Positions 1 through 8,038 are shown, counted from the first letter of the stretch. The stretch is 64,000 nucleotides of DNA from Kitasatospora viridis (GCF_007829815.1 NZ_VIWT01000001.1:2007501-2071500); one strand, 5' to 3'. A program made the numbers and translations. The notes: a model not told the origin generated them from the sequence alone.

Positions 1-2
1 TC

Positions 3-674
3 TGGGACTGCGAGGAGCTCTGGGTCACCCTGGACCGGCTCAACCTCAACCCGCCCAACGTGCGCAACCGCGACCGGGCGCTGATCGAGCCCACCGACCG
101 CGGCTTCGACATCGAGCTGCACTGGGACGTGGACACCACGCTGACCGTGCTGCCGCAGCGGGTGCAGGGCATCATCGCGCTGGGCGACACCGAGCCCGAG
201 CTCGGCGGCTTCCAGTGCGACCCGGAGCTGTTCCACCGCTTCGATGACTGGAAGTCCCGCCAGCCCGCCGACCGCGACCCGATCCGCCCCGACGTGGACC
301 GCACGGAGTTCCCGGTGGTCCGCCCGCAGCTGAAGGCCGGCGACCTGCTGATCTGGAACGGCCTGCTGGCCCACGGGGTGGCCCGCAACACCTCGGCCGA
401 CGGCGTGCGCGCCGTCCAGTACCTGTCGATGATGCCCGCGCTGGAGGAGCACACCCGGATGCGGGAGTCCCGGATCGACTCCTGGCAGCACCTCACCACG
501 CCGGACTGGAACAAGACCCTGGTCGGCGACCTGACCGAGCACGAGTCGCTGCGCTACGGCGCCGCCGAGCTCGACCCGCTCGGCGAGCGGCTGCTGGGCC
601 TCAAGTCCTGGGACTCCTGGACCTCCGGGACCTCCCGGAACTCCCAGAACTCCCGGAACGGAGAGCCGGTATGA
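3..674 (+). CDS. 2OG-Fe(II) dioxygenase, phytanoyl-CoA dioxygenase-like (5' partial)
   Basis: The reading frame is open from base 3, so the N-terminus lies outside the window; a GTG at 60 is only an internal codon. The visible 223 residues carry the jelly-roll iron motif: an HWD triad (H-x-D) near base 120, and a distal His in LLAHGVARN near base 370, followed by the Arg that binds 2-oxoglutarate. This matches the PhyH family, which hydroxylates small molecules using Fe(II), O2 and 2-oxoglutarate. The C-terminal tail is Ser/Asn/Arg-rich low-complexity sequence. The stop overlaps the next start (ATGA), so the gene is the head, or a middle member, of the coupled run to 4945. The substrate cannot be read from sequence; hydroxylation of an amino-acid-derived intermediate fits the neighbouring decarboxylase. 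Confidence 0.85.
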   Translation, partial: WDCEELWVTLDRLNLNPPNVRNRDRALIEPTDRGFDIELHWDVDTTLTVLPQRVQGIIALGDTEPELGGFQCDPELFHRFDDWKSRQPADRDPIRPDVDRTEFPVVRPQLKAGDLLIWNGLLAHGVARNTSADGVRAVQYLSMMPALEEHTRMRESRIDSWQHLTTPDWNKTLVGDLTEHESLRYGAAELDPLGERLLGLKSWDSWTSGTSRNSQNSRNGEPV

Positions 675-2032
675 GCACCACCGACCGGAGCACCGGAGTG
701 CGGCGGATCTGCCTGGCCCTGCCGACCAACCGGGCCTGCGTGCCGACCCTGGCGCAGATCGGCGCCGAGGCGGCGCACGCGGCCCGGACCTTCGGCGTGG
801 CCGTCGAGCTGCTGGTACTGGACTCGGCCGACCCGGCGGCGCTGGCCGAGCACGCGGCGGCGCTGCGCGCGCTGCCCGCGGCGCCCGGGGTGACCGTGCA
901 CCACCTGGACGAGGCCGCCCAGCGCGCCTTCCTGGCCGCCGCCGTCGAGCGTTCGGGGCTGGCCAAGCCGGAGCTGCTGCTCGACCTGATGCTGCCCGCG
1001 GGCGTCTCCTACGGCGCCTGCACCAACCGGGCGTTCCTGATCGCCGCCGCGCTCGGCTGCGAGTCGGTGCACCGGCGCGACTCCGACCTGCACTACCAGC
1101 AGCACGACGGGGCGCCGCTGTACCCGATCGACCAGGAGCTGGCGAGCATCGGCAGGCCGGCCGCCGAGGCCGCCGCCGAGGTGACCGAGCACGCCCTGGC
1201 CCCGGAGCTGGCCGAGCGGCCGGTGGCCCTGGTCGGCGCCTCCTTCATCGGCGAGCTCTCGGTGGACATCGGCGAGATCGAGCGGCTGGACCCGCAGGTG
1301 TACCACGACGTGGTCAGCCTGTGGGCGCCGGTCGACTGGACCGAGGAGGAGAAGCAGCACCTGGTCGAGGAGTCCTTCCGGGGCGCCGGCACCGAGCCGT
1401 TCACCGCCGACCGGAGCGTGCTCGACGTGATCGACATGTGGCGGCTCGACATGTGCAACATCGCCTTCCACCGGGACGTCTACCAGCAGGTGCCGCTGCT
1501 GCCGGCCTGCGACACCATCGGCAGCGACTACTTCCTGATCCACCTGGTCTTCGACGCCAAGCTGCCCGGGGTGGTGCACAACCGGCACATCGTCAACTTC
1601 TACGACGGCGAGCGGCGCACCGACGCCGGCTTCCAGGCCTACCAGCTGCGGTTCGCCAAGTTCCTGCTCTCGATGCTCTACCTCAACCACGTCTACCGGC
1701 GGATGGGCGAGCTCGGCGGCGAACTGGGCCTCGGCCTGCTGACCCCGGAGCTGACCGCGCGGGGCGACCTGATCGCCGCGCTGGCCCGGGAGAGCGCCGG
1801 CCTGGACCGCGCCGAGAACCGCTGGCGGCTCGCCGAGGTGGACGCCAACTACCGCAAGCTGGGCGGCCGTTACGCCCAGTTCGCGGACCGGCTGGCGGAG
1901 CTCGGCGAGCAGCTGCTGGACGAGGCGCAGGCCGACATCGAGGACTTCGCGCTGCTCACCGAGGGCTGGGCCGACCTGGTCGCCGCCGCCACCGGGATCG
2001 GCCTCGACCGGGCCGCGAGCCATGCGCCTTGA
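671..2032 (+). CDS. GT-A-like glycosyltransferase-type protein (DUF6271-like)
   Basis: 453 residues, with ATG overlapping the previous stop by 4 bp. The N-terminus (RRICLALPTNRACVPTL) resembles the first strand of GT2/GT-A folds. An RRDSD motif near residue 135 sits where GT-A enzymes carry the metal-binding DxD. A later GSDYF block followed by HNRHIVNFYDGERR resembles the acceptor half of the fold. The C-terminal third is alpha-helical. I relate it to the actinobacterial DUF6271 group from memory, without a search. No signal peptide or membrane segment is visible, so it should be cytosolic. Its place between a dioxygenase and a decarboxylase suggests it modifies the same small molecule; sugar transfer is an inference. 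Confidence 0.6.
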   Translation: MSTTDRSTGVRRICLALPTNRACVPTLAQIGAEAAHAARTFGVAVELLVLDSADPAALAEHAAALRALPAAPGVTVHHLDEAAQRAFLAAAVERSGLAKPELLLDLMLPAGVSYGACTNRAFLIAAALGCESVHRRDSDLHYQQHDGAPLYPIDQELASIGRPAAEAAAEVTEHALAPELAERPVALVGASFIGELSVDIGEIERLDPQVYHDVVSLWAPVDWTEEEKQHLVEESFRGAGTEPFTADRSVLDVIDMWRLDMCNIAFHRDVYQQVPLLPACDTIGSDYFLIHLVFDAKLPGVVHNRHIVNFYDGERRTDAGFQAYQLRFAKFLLSMLYLNHVYRRMGELGGELGLGLLTPELTARGDLIAALARESAGLDRAENRWRLAEVDANYRKLGGRYAQFADRLAELGEQLLDEAQADIEDFALLTEGWADLVAAATGIGLDRAASHAP

Positions 2033-3215
2033 CCCCCGCCTGCGGGCCGCGCTGACCGCCGCCGACCGTGACGTGATCATCTACGACCTGGCCGGGATCG
2101 CCGCGCAGTACGCCGCCCTGCTGCGGCAACTGCCCGGCGTCTCGGTGCGGTTCGCGATGAAGGCGGGCCCGGTGGACGAGGTCCTGACCACCCTGGCCGA
2201 GGCCGGCGCCGGCTTCGACGCGGCCAGCCCGAACGAGATCGCCCAGGCGCTGCGGACCGGCGCGCCCGCGAGCCGGATCCACTACGGGAACACCATCAAG
2301 TCCGACCGGCAGATCGCCGAGGCGCACGCCCTCGGCGTGCGCGACTTCGCCACCGACAACCTGGCCGACGTGGCCGCGATCGCCGCGAACGCCCCCGGCG
2401 CCCGGGTCTTCTGCCGGCTGGCCACCAGCGGCGAGGGCGCGCTGTGGGGCCTGAGCCGCAAGTTCGGCTGCTCGGCCCGGGACGCGGTGCGGGTGCTGGA
2501 CGGCGCCCGGCGGGCCGGGCTGGTGCCGGCCGGCCTGTCGGTGCACGTCGGCTCGCAGCAGATGCAGGCCGAGGGCTGGCAGAGCGCCTTCGACACGCTG
2601 GCCGACGTGCTCACCGAACTGCGCCGCCGGGGCATCGCGGTGGACCACGTCAACCTGGGCGGCGGCCTGCCCGCGCTCGGCTGCCTGGACAAGCACGGCC
2701 GACCGCTGGACCCGCCGCTGGAGAAGATCTTCACGGTGATCCGGGAGGGGCAGCAGCGCCTGCGCGAGGCCGCCGGCACCCCGCTGGACTTCCTGATCGA
2801 GCCCGGCCGCCACCTGGTCGCCGAGCACGGCGCGATCCGCGCCGAGGTGCTCCGGCTGACCGACCGCGAGCAGCTCGGCGGCGAGCGCGACCACTGGCTC
2901 TACCTGAGCTGCGGCAAGTTCAACGGGCTCTACGAGATGGACGAGTTGCAGTACCCGCTGGTCTTCCCCGGCCACCCGGCCGGGGAGCTGGTGCCGGCCG
3001 TGGTGGCCGGCCCGACCTGCGACAGCGACGACGCCTTCTGGCACCGGGACGGCCAGGGCCTGGTGCCGGTGCCGGCCGGGCTGGCCTCCGGGGACCCGGT
3101 CTGGGTGCTCGGCTGCGGGGCCTACGCGACCAGCTACCTGACCCAGGGCTTCAACGGCTTCACGCCGCTGCCGTACCGCTGCCTGCCGGTGACCGGCACT
3201 GCCGAGGAGGCCTGA
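2022..3215 (+). CDS. type III PLP-dependent decarboxylase (ornithine/diaminopimelate decarboxylase-like)
   Basis: 397 residues with the alanine-racemase-fold barrel first and a beta domain second. The Schiff-base lysine is K47 in RFAMKAGP. Further landmarks are HYGNTIKS, the phosphate-binding glycine loop NLGGGLPA, the EPGRH motif, and GPTCDSDD, which matches the active-site Cys-Asp of eukaryotic-type ornithine decarboxylase. The family removes the alpha-carboxyl of basic amino acids or of amino-acid-derived intermediates (as in NspC and siderophore SbnH/AcsE enzymes). The start ATG lies 11 bp inside the upstream gene and the stop shares TGATG with the GNAT, so translation is coupled. Substrate unassigned. 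Confidence 0.88.
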   Translation: MRLDPRLRAALTAADRDVIIYDLAGIAAQYAALLRQLPGVSVRFAMKAGPVDEVLTTLAEAGAGFDAASPNEIAQALRTGAPASRIHYGNTIKSDRQIAEAHALGVRDFATDNLADVAAIAANAPGARVFCRLATSGEGALWGLSRKFGCSARDAVRVLDGARRAGLVPAGLSVHVGSQQMQAEGWQSAFDTLADVLTELRRRGIAVDHVNLGGGLPALGCLDKHGRPLDPPLEKIFTVIREGQQRLREAAGTPLDFLIEPGRHLVAEHGAIRAEVLRLTDREQLGGERDHWLYLSCGKFNGLYEMDELQYPLVFPGHPAGELVPAVVAGPTCDSDDAFWHRDGQGLVPVPAGLASGDPVWVLGCGAYATSYLTQGFNGFTPLPYRCLPVTGTAEEA

Positions 3216-3745
3216 TGCTCCGTCAACTCGAACTGCGCGCCCTCGCCGAGTCGGACTGGCCCGGCGTCACCGCGCTGGAGGCCGAGACCTACGGGCCGCT
3301 CGGACTCTCCGAGGACCCGGCCGCGCTGCGCTCCCGGGCCGCCGCCTCGCCGCGGACCAACCTGGTGCTGGCCGACGGCCCCGACCGGGTGGCCGGCTAC
3401 CTGCTCTCGCTCCCCTACCCGGACGGCGGCTTCCCCGACCTCGCCCGGGTCGAGACCGCCGCGGCGCGCGCCGACCGGCCCGACAACCTGCACATCCACG
3501 ACCTCGTGGTGGCCCGCGAGCACCGCTCGCGGGGCCTGGCCGAGCGGCTGCTGGACCGGCTGGTCGAGATCGCGTCGGCGGCCGGCTACCGCCAGCTCTC
3601 CGGCGTCGCGGTGAACGGCGCGCACGCCCGCTGGGAGCGCAGCGGCTTCCGCAGCCACCCCGAGGTGCCGATCCCGGACTACTACGGGCCCGGCGCGGTG
3701 TACATCCGCCGCCCGCTCCACTCCCCCACCCCCGAAGGACGCTGA
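3215..3745 (+). CDS. GNAT-family N-acetyltransferase
   Basis: 176 residues beginning at the ATG that overlaps the decarboxylase stop (TGATG). The acetyl-CoA motif is seen as HDLVVAREHRSRGLAERLL (the R-x-x-G-x-G/A loop), followed by a YRQLSGVAVN strand and a GF block (ERSGFRSH). Single-domain GNATs of this length acetylate amines. A primary amine released by the neighbouring decarboxylase is the natural candidate substrate; that link is inference from gene order and coupling only. Confidence 0.82.
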   Translation: MLRQLELRALAESDWPGVTALEAETYGPLGLSEDPAALRSRAAASPRTNLVLADGPDRVAGYLLSLPYPDGGFPDLARVETAAARADRPDNLHIHDLVVAREHRSRGLAERLLDRLVEIASAAGYRQLSGVAVNGAHARWERSGFRSHPEVPIPDYYGPGAVYIRRPLHSPTPEGR

Positions 3746-3751
3746 TCCGCC

Positions 3752-4945
3752 ATGCCCCGCCCAGCCGATCCGTACCGGCGCTCACTGCCGGCGATCGCCG
3801 CGCTGTTCTGCTTCCTCGGCTTCCAGTACGCCAGTTGGGCGGCCCGGCTGCCGGCCTTCAAGAGCCGGCTGGGGATCGGCCCGGCCGAGCTGGGCCTGCT
3901 GCTGATGGCCTGCGGGGCGGGCGCGGCGGTCTCCTTCCCGCTGGTCGCCGTGCTGATGCGCCGCTACGGCTCGCGGCTGCTCTCGCTCGGCTCGGCGCTG
4001 GCGCTGGTCGGGGTGCTGCTGGCGCTCTCGGTGGTGCCCGACTACCCGCTGGCGCTGCTGGTGGCCGGTCTGGACGGGGTCGCGGTGGGCTGCCTCAACG
4101 TGGCGATGAACGCCCAGGGCGCGGCCCTGGAGGTGCGGCACGGCCGGACCGCGATGGCCAGGCTGCACGCCACCTTCAGCGGCGGCTCGCTGGCGGGCGC
4201 ACTGCTGGCCTCGGGGGTGAACCTGTTCACCGGCTCGGTGGTGGTGCACTTCGCGATCGCCTCGCTACTGCTGCTGGGCCTGCTCGGGTTCGCGGCGCCC
4301 GGCCTGCTGACGGAGGATCCCGCTCCCGGCGAACCGTCGACCGAGCGGCGGGGCAGGCTCCCGCTGCCCACGAGGATCACCCTGTGGATGGGCCTGGCGA
4401 TGGCTTTCGGCACCGTCACCGAGGGCGCGATGAACGACTGGTCCGCCCTCTACCTGCGCGAGGTGGCGCACGCGGGCGCGGAGTTGGCGCCGCTGGGGAT
4501 CGCGGTGGTCTCGGTGATGATGGTGCTGGCCCGGGTCTTCGCGGACGGCTGGCGCAGCCGCTGGGGCGACGGCCGGCTGGTCCGCCTGGGCAGCGCCGTT
4601 GCCGCCGCCGGGCTCGCGCTGGCCCTGCTGGCCGGGGGCACGGTGGCGGCGCTGCTCGGCTTCGCCTGCATGGGCCTGGGCATGGCCGCCGTCACCCCGT
4701 GCGTCTACGCCGCGGCGGCCCGGCACGGCGCCGAGGCGCTCTCCCTGGTCGCCGCGATGGGCACCACCGGCCTGCTGGGCGGGCCGGCCGTGATCGGCTT
4801 CATCGCCAACGGCGGCGGGCTGGTCTGGGGCATGGCGGCGGTGGCCTGCTCCGCGCTGGCGGTCTCGCTCTGCGCGACCCGGATCCGGTTCCCGGCGCTG
4901 GAGCGCGAAGCGGTCGAGCCTGTTGCCGAGTTGCTCGTCTCCTGA
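3752..4945 (+). CDS. MFS transporter (YbjJ-like)
   Basis: 397 residues, strongly hydrophobic, with the two halves of a 12-helix MFS carrier separated by a charged loop around residues 190-205. The N-terminus (FLGFQYASWAARLPAFKSRLG) and the following LGLLLMACGAGAAVSFPL are typical of the YbjJ-type MFS subgroup. It starts 6 bp after the GNAT stop and closes the coupled run. Export of the pathway product is the simplest role; a catabolite or sugar carrier cannot be excluded. Confidence 0.82.
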   Translation: MPRPADPYRRSLPAIAALFCFLGFQYASWAARLPAFKSRLGIGPAELGLLLMACGAGAAVSFPLVAVLMRRYGSRLLSLGSALALVGVLLALSVVPDYPLALLVAGLDGVAVGCLNVAMNAQGAALEVRHGRTAMARLHATFSGGSLAGALLASGVNLFTGSVVVHFAIASLLLLGLLGFAAPGLLTEDPAPGEPSTERRGRLPLPTRITLWMGLAMAFGTVTEGAMNDWSALYLREVAHAGAELAPLGIAVVSVMMVLARVFADGWRSRWGDGRLVRLGSAVAAAGLALALLAGGTVAALLGFACMGLGMAAVTPCVYAAAARHGAEALSLVAAMGTTGLLGGPAVIGFIANGGGLVWGMAAVACSALAVSLCATRIRFPALEREAVEPVAELLVS

Positions 4946-4946
4946 C

Positions 4947-5006
4947 GTGCAATCACCTGGTTGCGCGTCAGCTGCCGTATGTGCAACCTTTGGGTTGCAC
5001 ATACGG
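4947..5006 (+). promoter_or_regulatory. Two tandem palindromic operators, GTGCAA-N8-TTGC(A/G)C
   Basis: Site 1 (4947-4966) and site 2 (4981-5000) share GTGCAA-N8-TTGC(A/G)C, with centres 34 bp apart. Site 2 extends to a perfect 14-bp-arm palindrome covering 4975-5006 (left arm CCGTATGTGCAACC, 4-base centre). They lie immediately before the SRPBCC-ArsR operon, so the ArsR repressor at 5479 is the likely binder. Site 2 could also act as a terminator for the MFS gene, though no T-run follows. Confidence 0.65.
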
Positions 5007-5026
5007 TTCCGATGAGACGAGGCCCC

Positions 5027-5482
5027 ATGCTCCCCGACACCATCGAGCGCTCCATCGTCATCGACGCCCCCGCGGAACGCGTCTGGTCCGTCCTCACCGA
5101 GCCCGCCTTCCTCGGCAGTTGGCTCGGCAGCGGCACCCCGGTCCGGCTCGACCTGCGCCCCGGCGGGCTGCTGCTGCTCGACCACGGCGTGCACGGCGCC
5201 ATCCCCGCCCGGATCGAGCGGGTCGAGCCGCCCGCCCGGCTCTCCTGGCGCTGGTCCCAGGGCACGGCCGGCGAGGAGCCCACCGCGGCCAACTCCACCC
5301 TGGTCGAGTTCACCCTCACCCCCGCCCCGACCGGCGGCACCCTGCTCACCATGGTGGAGAGCGGCTTCGCCGGCCTCGCCCTGCCGGTCGCCCAGGCCGC
5401 CGAGCGCCACGAGGCGAACAGCGCGAACTGGCCCGGCAAGCTCGCCCTGCTCCGCACCGAGTGCGAGCACGTCCCCGCATGA
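5027..5482 (+). CDS. SRPBCC (AHSA1-like) domain protein
   Basis: 151 residues. The start at 5027 follows a GACGAGG ribosome site; an in-frame ATG at 5012 is less well placed. The helix-grip signature is clear: IERSIVIDAPAERVWSVLTEP at the N-terminus, then FLGSWLGSG and a C-terminal long helix with LAQAAERHEANS. AHSA1/SRPBCC proteins bind hydrophobic ligands. The stop overlaps the ArsR start (ATGA). SRPBCC plus ArsR is a frequent two-gene unit in actinobacteria; the ligand is unknown. Confidence 0.85.
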   Translation: MLPDTIERSIVIDAPAERVWSVLTEPAFLGSWLGSGTPVRLDLRPGGLLLLDHGVHGAIPARIERVEPPARLSWRWSQGTAGEEPTAANSTLVEFTLTPAPTGGTLLTMVESGFAGLALPVAQAAERHEANSANWPGKLALLRTECEHVPA

Positions 5483-5796
5483 ACGAGGACGTCCTGCTCG
5501 CCCTCGCCGACCCGGTCCGCCGCGAGATCCTCGACCTGCTCGCCCACTCGGACGCGGCCACCGCCACCGCGCTGGCCGCCGCCCTCCCGGTCACCCGACA
5601 GGCCGTCACCAAGCACCTGGCCGTCCTGGAACGGGCCGGCCTGGTCCACAGCCACCGCGCCGGCCGCGAGGTGCACTACACGGCGGACCCGGCCCCCGTG
5701 CACCGGGCCACCCGCTGGCTCGACGGGCTCGCGGCCCGGTGGGACAGCCGACTCGCGGCGATCAAGGCCCTGGCGGAGGGCGAGCAGCAGCCGTAA
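5479..5796 (+). CDS. ArsR-family winged-helix repressor
   Basis: 105 residues. LALADPVRREILDLL opens the domain, and the recognition helix is in LPVTRQAVTKHLAVLERAGLV, followed by the beta-wing HSHRAGREVHYTA. No Cys pair typical of metal-sensing ArsR proteins is present (no CxC), so it probably senses something other than a soft metal. It is coupled by a 4-bp overlap to the SRPBCC gene and likely autoregulates through the two palindromes at 4947-5006. Confidence 0.88.
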   Translation: MNEDVLLALADPVRREILDLLAHSDAATATALAAALPVTRQAVTKHLAVLERAGLVHSHRAGREVHYTADPAPVHRATRWLDGLAARWDSRLAAIKALAEGEQQP

Positions 5797-5806
5797 CGTT
5801 CTGACG

Positions 5807-6415
5807 GTGCACGAGAATCCCGTGATCGGCGTCTACCTGGCGCACCCCCGCCCGGGCAGCTTCAACCACGCGCTCTTCGACGCCGTGGTCGCCGAACTGC
5901 GCGACCACGGCTGCGCGGTGCGGGCGCACGACCTGTACGCCGAGGGCTTCCCGGCCCTGCTCACCGCCGAGGAGACCGGGACGGTCGCGGCTGCCGACCC
6001 CACCACCGACCCGCACCTCGTCCGACACCGCGCCGAACTCGCCGCGCTGGACGCCCTGGTGCTGATCCACCCCAACTGGTGGGGCATGCCCCCGGCCGTC
6101 CTCACCGGCTGGGTCCAACGCGTCCTGGCCCCCGGCGTCGCCTACAAGCTCGACACCGCCGCCGGCGAACCCACCGGCCTCCTCCGCGCCACCCGCGCCC
6201 TGGTGCTGAACACCTCCGACACCCCGCAGGACCGCGAGCGGAACGAGTTCGGCGACCCCTTGGAACGCATCTGGGCAGCCTGCGTCCTCCCCTACATCGG
6301 CATCACCGACACCCGCCGCACGGTCTTCCGCACCGTCACCGACTCCACCCCGGCAACCCGAGCGACCTGGCTCACCCAGGCCCGGAGGGAAGCAGCGGCG
6401 CTGCTGGACGACTGA
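5807..6415 (+). CDS. NAD(P)H:quinone oxidoreductase, flavodoxin-like fold (KefF/MdaB-like)
   Basis: 202 residues from a GTG start 10 bp after the ArsR stop, so probably the third gene of the same operon. YLAHPRPGSFNHALFDAV is the FMN/FAD phosphate-loop region. HPNWWGMPPAVLTGWVQRVL is the hallmark of the KefF/NQO1-type family, and LVLNTSDTP is the later flavin-contact strand. These enzymes reduce quinones by two electrons. Together with ArsR and SRPBCC this could be a quinone- or electrophile-responsive unit. Confidence 0.83.
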   Translation: MHENPVIGVYLAHPRPGSFNHALFDAVVAELRDHGCAVRAHDLYAEGFPALLTAEETGTVAAADPTTDPHLVRHRAELAALDALVLIHPNWWGMPPAVLTGWVQRVLAPGVAYKLDTAAGEPTGLLRATRALVLNTSDTPQDRERNEFGDPLERIWAACVLPYIGITDTRRTVFRTVTDSTPATRATWLTQARREAAALLDD

Positions 6416-6733
6416 GCACTGCCGGTCAAGGGTGGGAGGCCGATCGGCTCACCCGGCCAAGCCCCTGCGAGGTCCGCCAGCTGATCGGACACCGGATCAC
6501 TCATGGCCGACAGGTCGGCCACCAACTGCTTCACCGGCGGCATGGCGTGGAACATCTCCGGCACCAACTCACGGGCCGCCAGGCGCTCGCCGACCGCGTC
6601 GTCCAGTTGCCGACGCTGCGCACGGGCCCTGGCCACATCGCTGTGGAACCTCGTCCGACGCTCTGCGGACAGCCCTGACGGATCGACGCCGGCGCAACTC
6701 GGCAAGGGTGTAGTGGGTCAGCAGGGTCTGCAC
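6292..6733 (-). pseudogene. Small coupled ORF with an apparent frameshift
   Basis: On the minus strand, 17 bp after the MFS stop at 6751, a strong Shine-Dalgarno (AAGGAGGAG) precedes a GTG at 6733 that opens MQTLLTHYTLAELRR. Past that point the frame becomes Arg-rich with poor third-position G+C and stops at 6569. The neighbouring frame instead continues with protein-like helical sequence (ERRTRFHSDVARARAQRR, then LVPEMFHAMPPVKQLVADL). That frame has no stop until 6292, inside the convergent reductase gene. This pattern fits a small cytosolic protein broken by a 1-base shift near 6690, or a sequencing error there. Function unknown. Confidence 0.35.
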
Positions 6734-6750
6734 GGCTCCTCCTTCAGTTG

Positions 6751-7941
6751 TCAGCCACGGGCCGTGAACCGGCGGCGGCCGATCACCACCGCCGCTGTGA
6801 GCGGCACCGTCACGACCGCGGCCAGGCCGAAGATCTCCCCGAACCGCCCGTGGGCGGCCGCGCTGCCGCCCGCCATCGTCCCCAGGGCGCTGCCGACGAA
6901 CAGGGCGGCGACGTACAGCGAGACCGCCGTGCCGCGCGCCTCCGGCACCACCGAGGTGGCCCAGGCCTGGAGGGTGGAGTGCAGGAAGGCCCAGCCCGCG
7001 CCGAGCAGGGTGGCCACCAGGGCGTAGGTCCAGACGCTGGGGGCGAGGACGGCGGCGGTGTAGCCGAGGACGATGAAGGCGCCGCCGATCGCGGCCAGCA
7101 GGTGGGGTGCCAGACGAGTCGTCAGGGCCTTGACCGCGCGGGTGAACACCAGGGTCCCGGCGCCGTACAGCGCGGCGATCGCGCCGGCCTCGGCCTCGGA
7201 GAGGCCCCGGTGCTGCAGGGCCGGGGCGACGAAGGTCAGGCCGCCGAGCAGCACCGCGCCCTCGATCACGCCGAGCGCGGCCACCAGGTAGGCGAAGGGC
7301 GCCCGGAGCACGGCCGTGAGCTGGGCCGACAGGCTGCCGACGGCCGGGCGTTCCGGTTCCACCGCGCCGCGCAGGCCGATCAGCGCGATCAGGGCCACGA
7401 GCGCCGGGCCCGCGAACACCAGGCGCCAGTCCAGCCAGTTGGCGACCACCCCGGCGAACAGGCCGGCCAGGCCGCTCCCCAACCCCAAGGCCGCCATCAG
7501 GTCGGCGAGCGCACCCTGCCGGCGCTCGGGCCGGACGGCGTCGCCGACGAAGCTGAGCGAGGAGGGCACCACGGCGCCGAAGGCGAAGCCGGTGAGGACG
7601 CGCAGGATCAGGAGGACGGAGAGGTTGGGCGCCACGGCCGAGGAAAGACCGGCCAGCGCGGCGATGCCCAGGGCGGTGCGGACCACGGGCAGCCGGCCGA
7701 TCCGGTCGGACAGCACGCCCCAGACCGGTTGCGACAGGCCGTAGGCGAGGGCGTAGCCGCCGGCCAGCGCCACCGTGGCGGTGAGCGGGACGTGCAGGGC
7801 GGTGGCGACGGTCACCAGGATCGGGCCGACGGCGAACCTGTCGAAGTTGGCGGTGAAGGCGGCGGCGGTGAGCGGTCGCGGTATGCGGGTTTCGGGGAGG
7901 GCCACGGCCTCGACTGATTGGCTGATCGTCATGTTTTCCAT
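6751..7941 (-). CDS. MFS transporter (DHA1-type, AraJ/Bcr-like)
   Basis: 396 residues with 12 predicted hydrophobic stretches. The N-terminus PRPLTAAAFTANFDRFAVGPI and the motif-A loop GVLSDRIGRLPVVRTALG after helix 2 are typical of 12-TM proton antiporters. An internal Met at residue 4 is an alternative start. It is transcribed divergently from the XRE/MmyB regulator at 8039 across a 97-bp gap, so that regulator likely controls it. Substrate unknown; drug or metabolite efflux by family. Confidence 0.85.
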   Translation of the reverse strand: MENMTISQSVEAVALPETRIPRPLTAAAFTANFDRFAVGPILVTVATALHVPLTATVALAGGYALAYGLSQPVWGVLSDRIGRLPVVRTALGIAALAGLSSAVAPNLSVLLILRVLTGFAFGAVVPSSLSFVGDAVRPERRQGALADLMAALGLGSGLAGLFAGVVANWLDWRLVFAGPALVALIALIGLRGAVEPERPAVGSLSAQLTAVLRAPFAYLVAALGVIEGAVLLGGLTFVAPALQHRGLSEAEAGAIAALYGAGTLVFTRAVKALTTRLAPHLLAAIGGAFIVLGYTAAVLAPSVWTYALVATLLGAGWAFLHSTLQAWATSVVPEARGTAVSLYVAALFVGSALGTMAGGSAAAHGRFGEIFGLAAVVTVPLTAAVVIGRRRFTARG

Positions 7942-8000
7942 CGTCAGCCCGTCCGAGGGCCACCCCGGACGTCAGCCGCTCACGGATCATCCGGGGAGCA

Positions 8001-8026
8001 GGAGTAATAGGCAGCGGGAGTAATAG
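8001..8026 (+). promoter_or_regulatory. Direct repeat GGAGTAATAG x2 in MFS/XRE divergent promoter
   Basis: Two identical 10-mers GGAGTAATAG lie at 8001-8010 and 8017-8026, a period of 16 bp, 12 bp before the regulator's start. The second copy contains TAATAG, a possible -10 element for the regulator. They are good candidates for the binding site of the XRE protein encoded downstream. The 97-bp gap must hold both promoters. Confidence 0.5.
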
Positions 8027-8038
8027 TCTGGGCCCGCC

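Noticed and set aside
554..2080. Long minus-strand open frame opposite the GT-A-like gene
   Set aside because: Composition is Val/Gln/Gly/Arg-rich antisense of G+C-rich codons; no motif, while the plus strand has clear family motifs.
4975..5006. Terminator of the MFS gene
   Set aside because: The hairpin could terminate, but its half-sites are shared with a second copy upstream, which argues for an operator as the main role.
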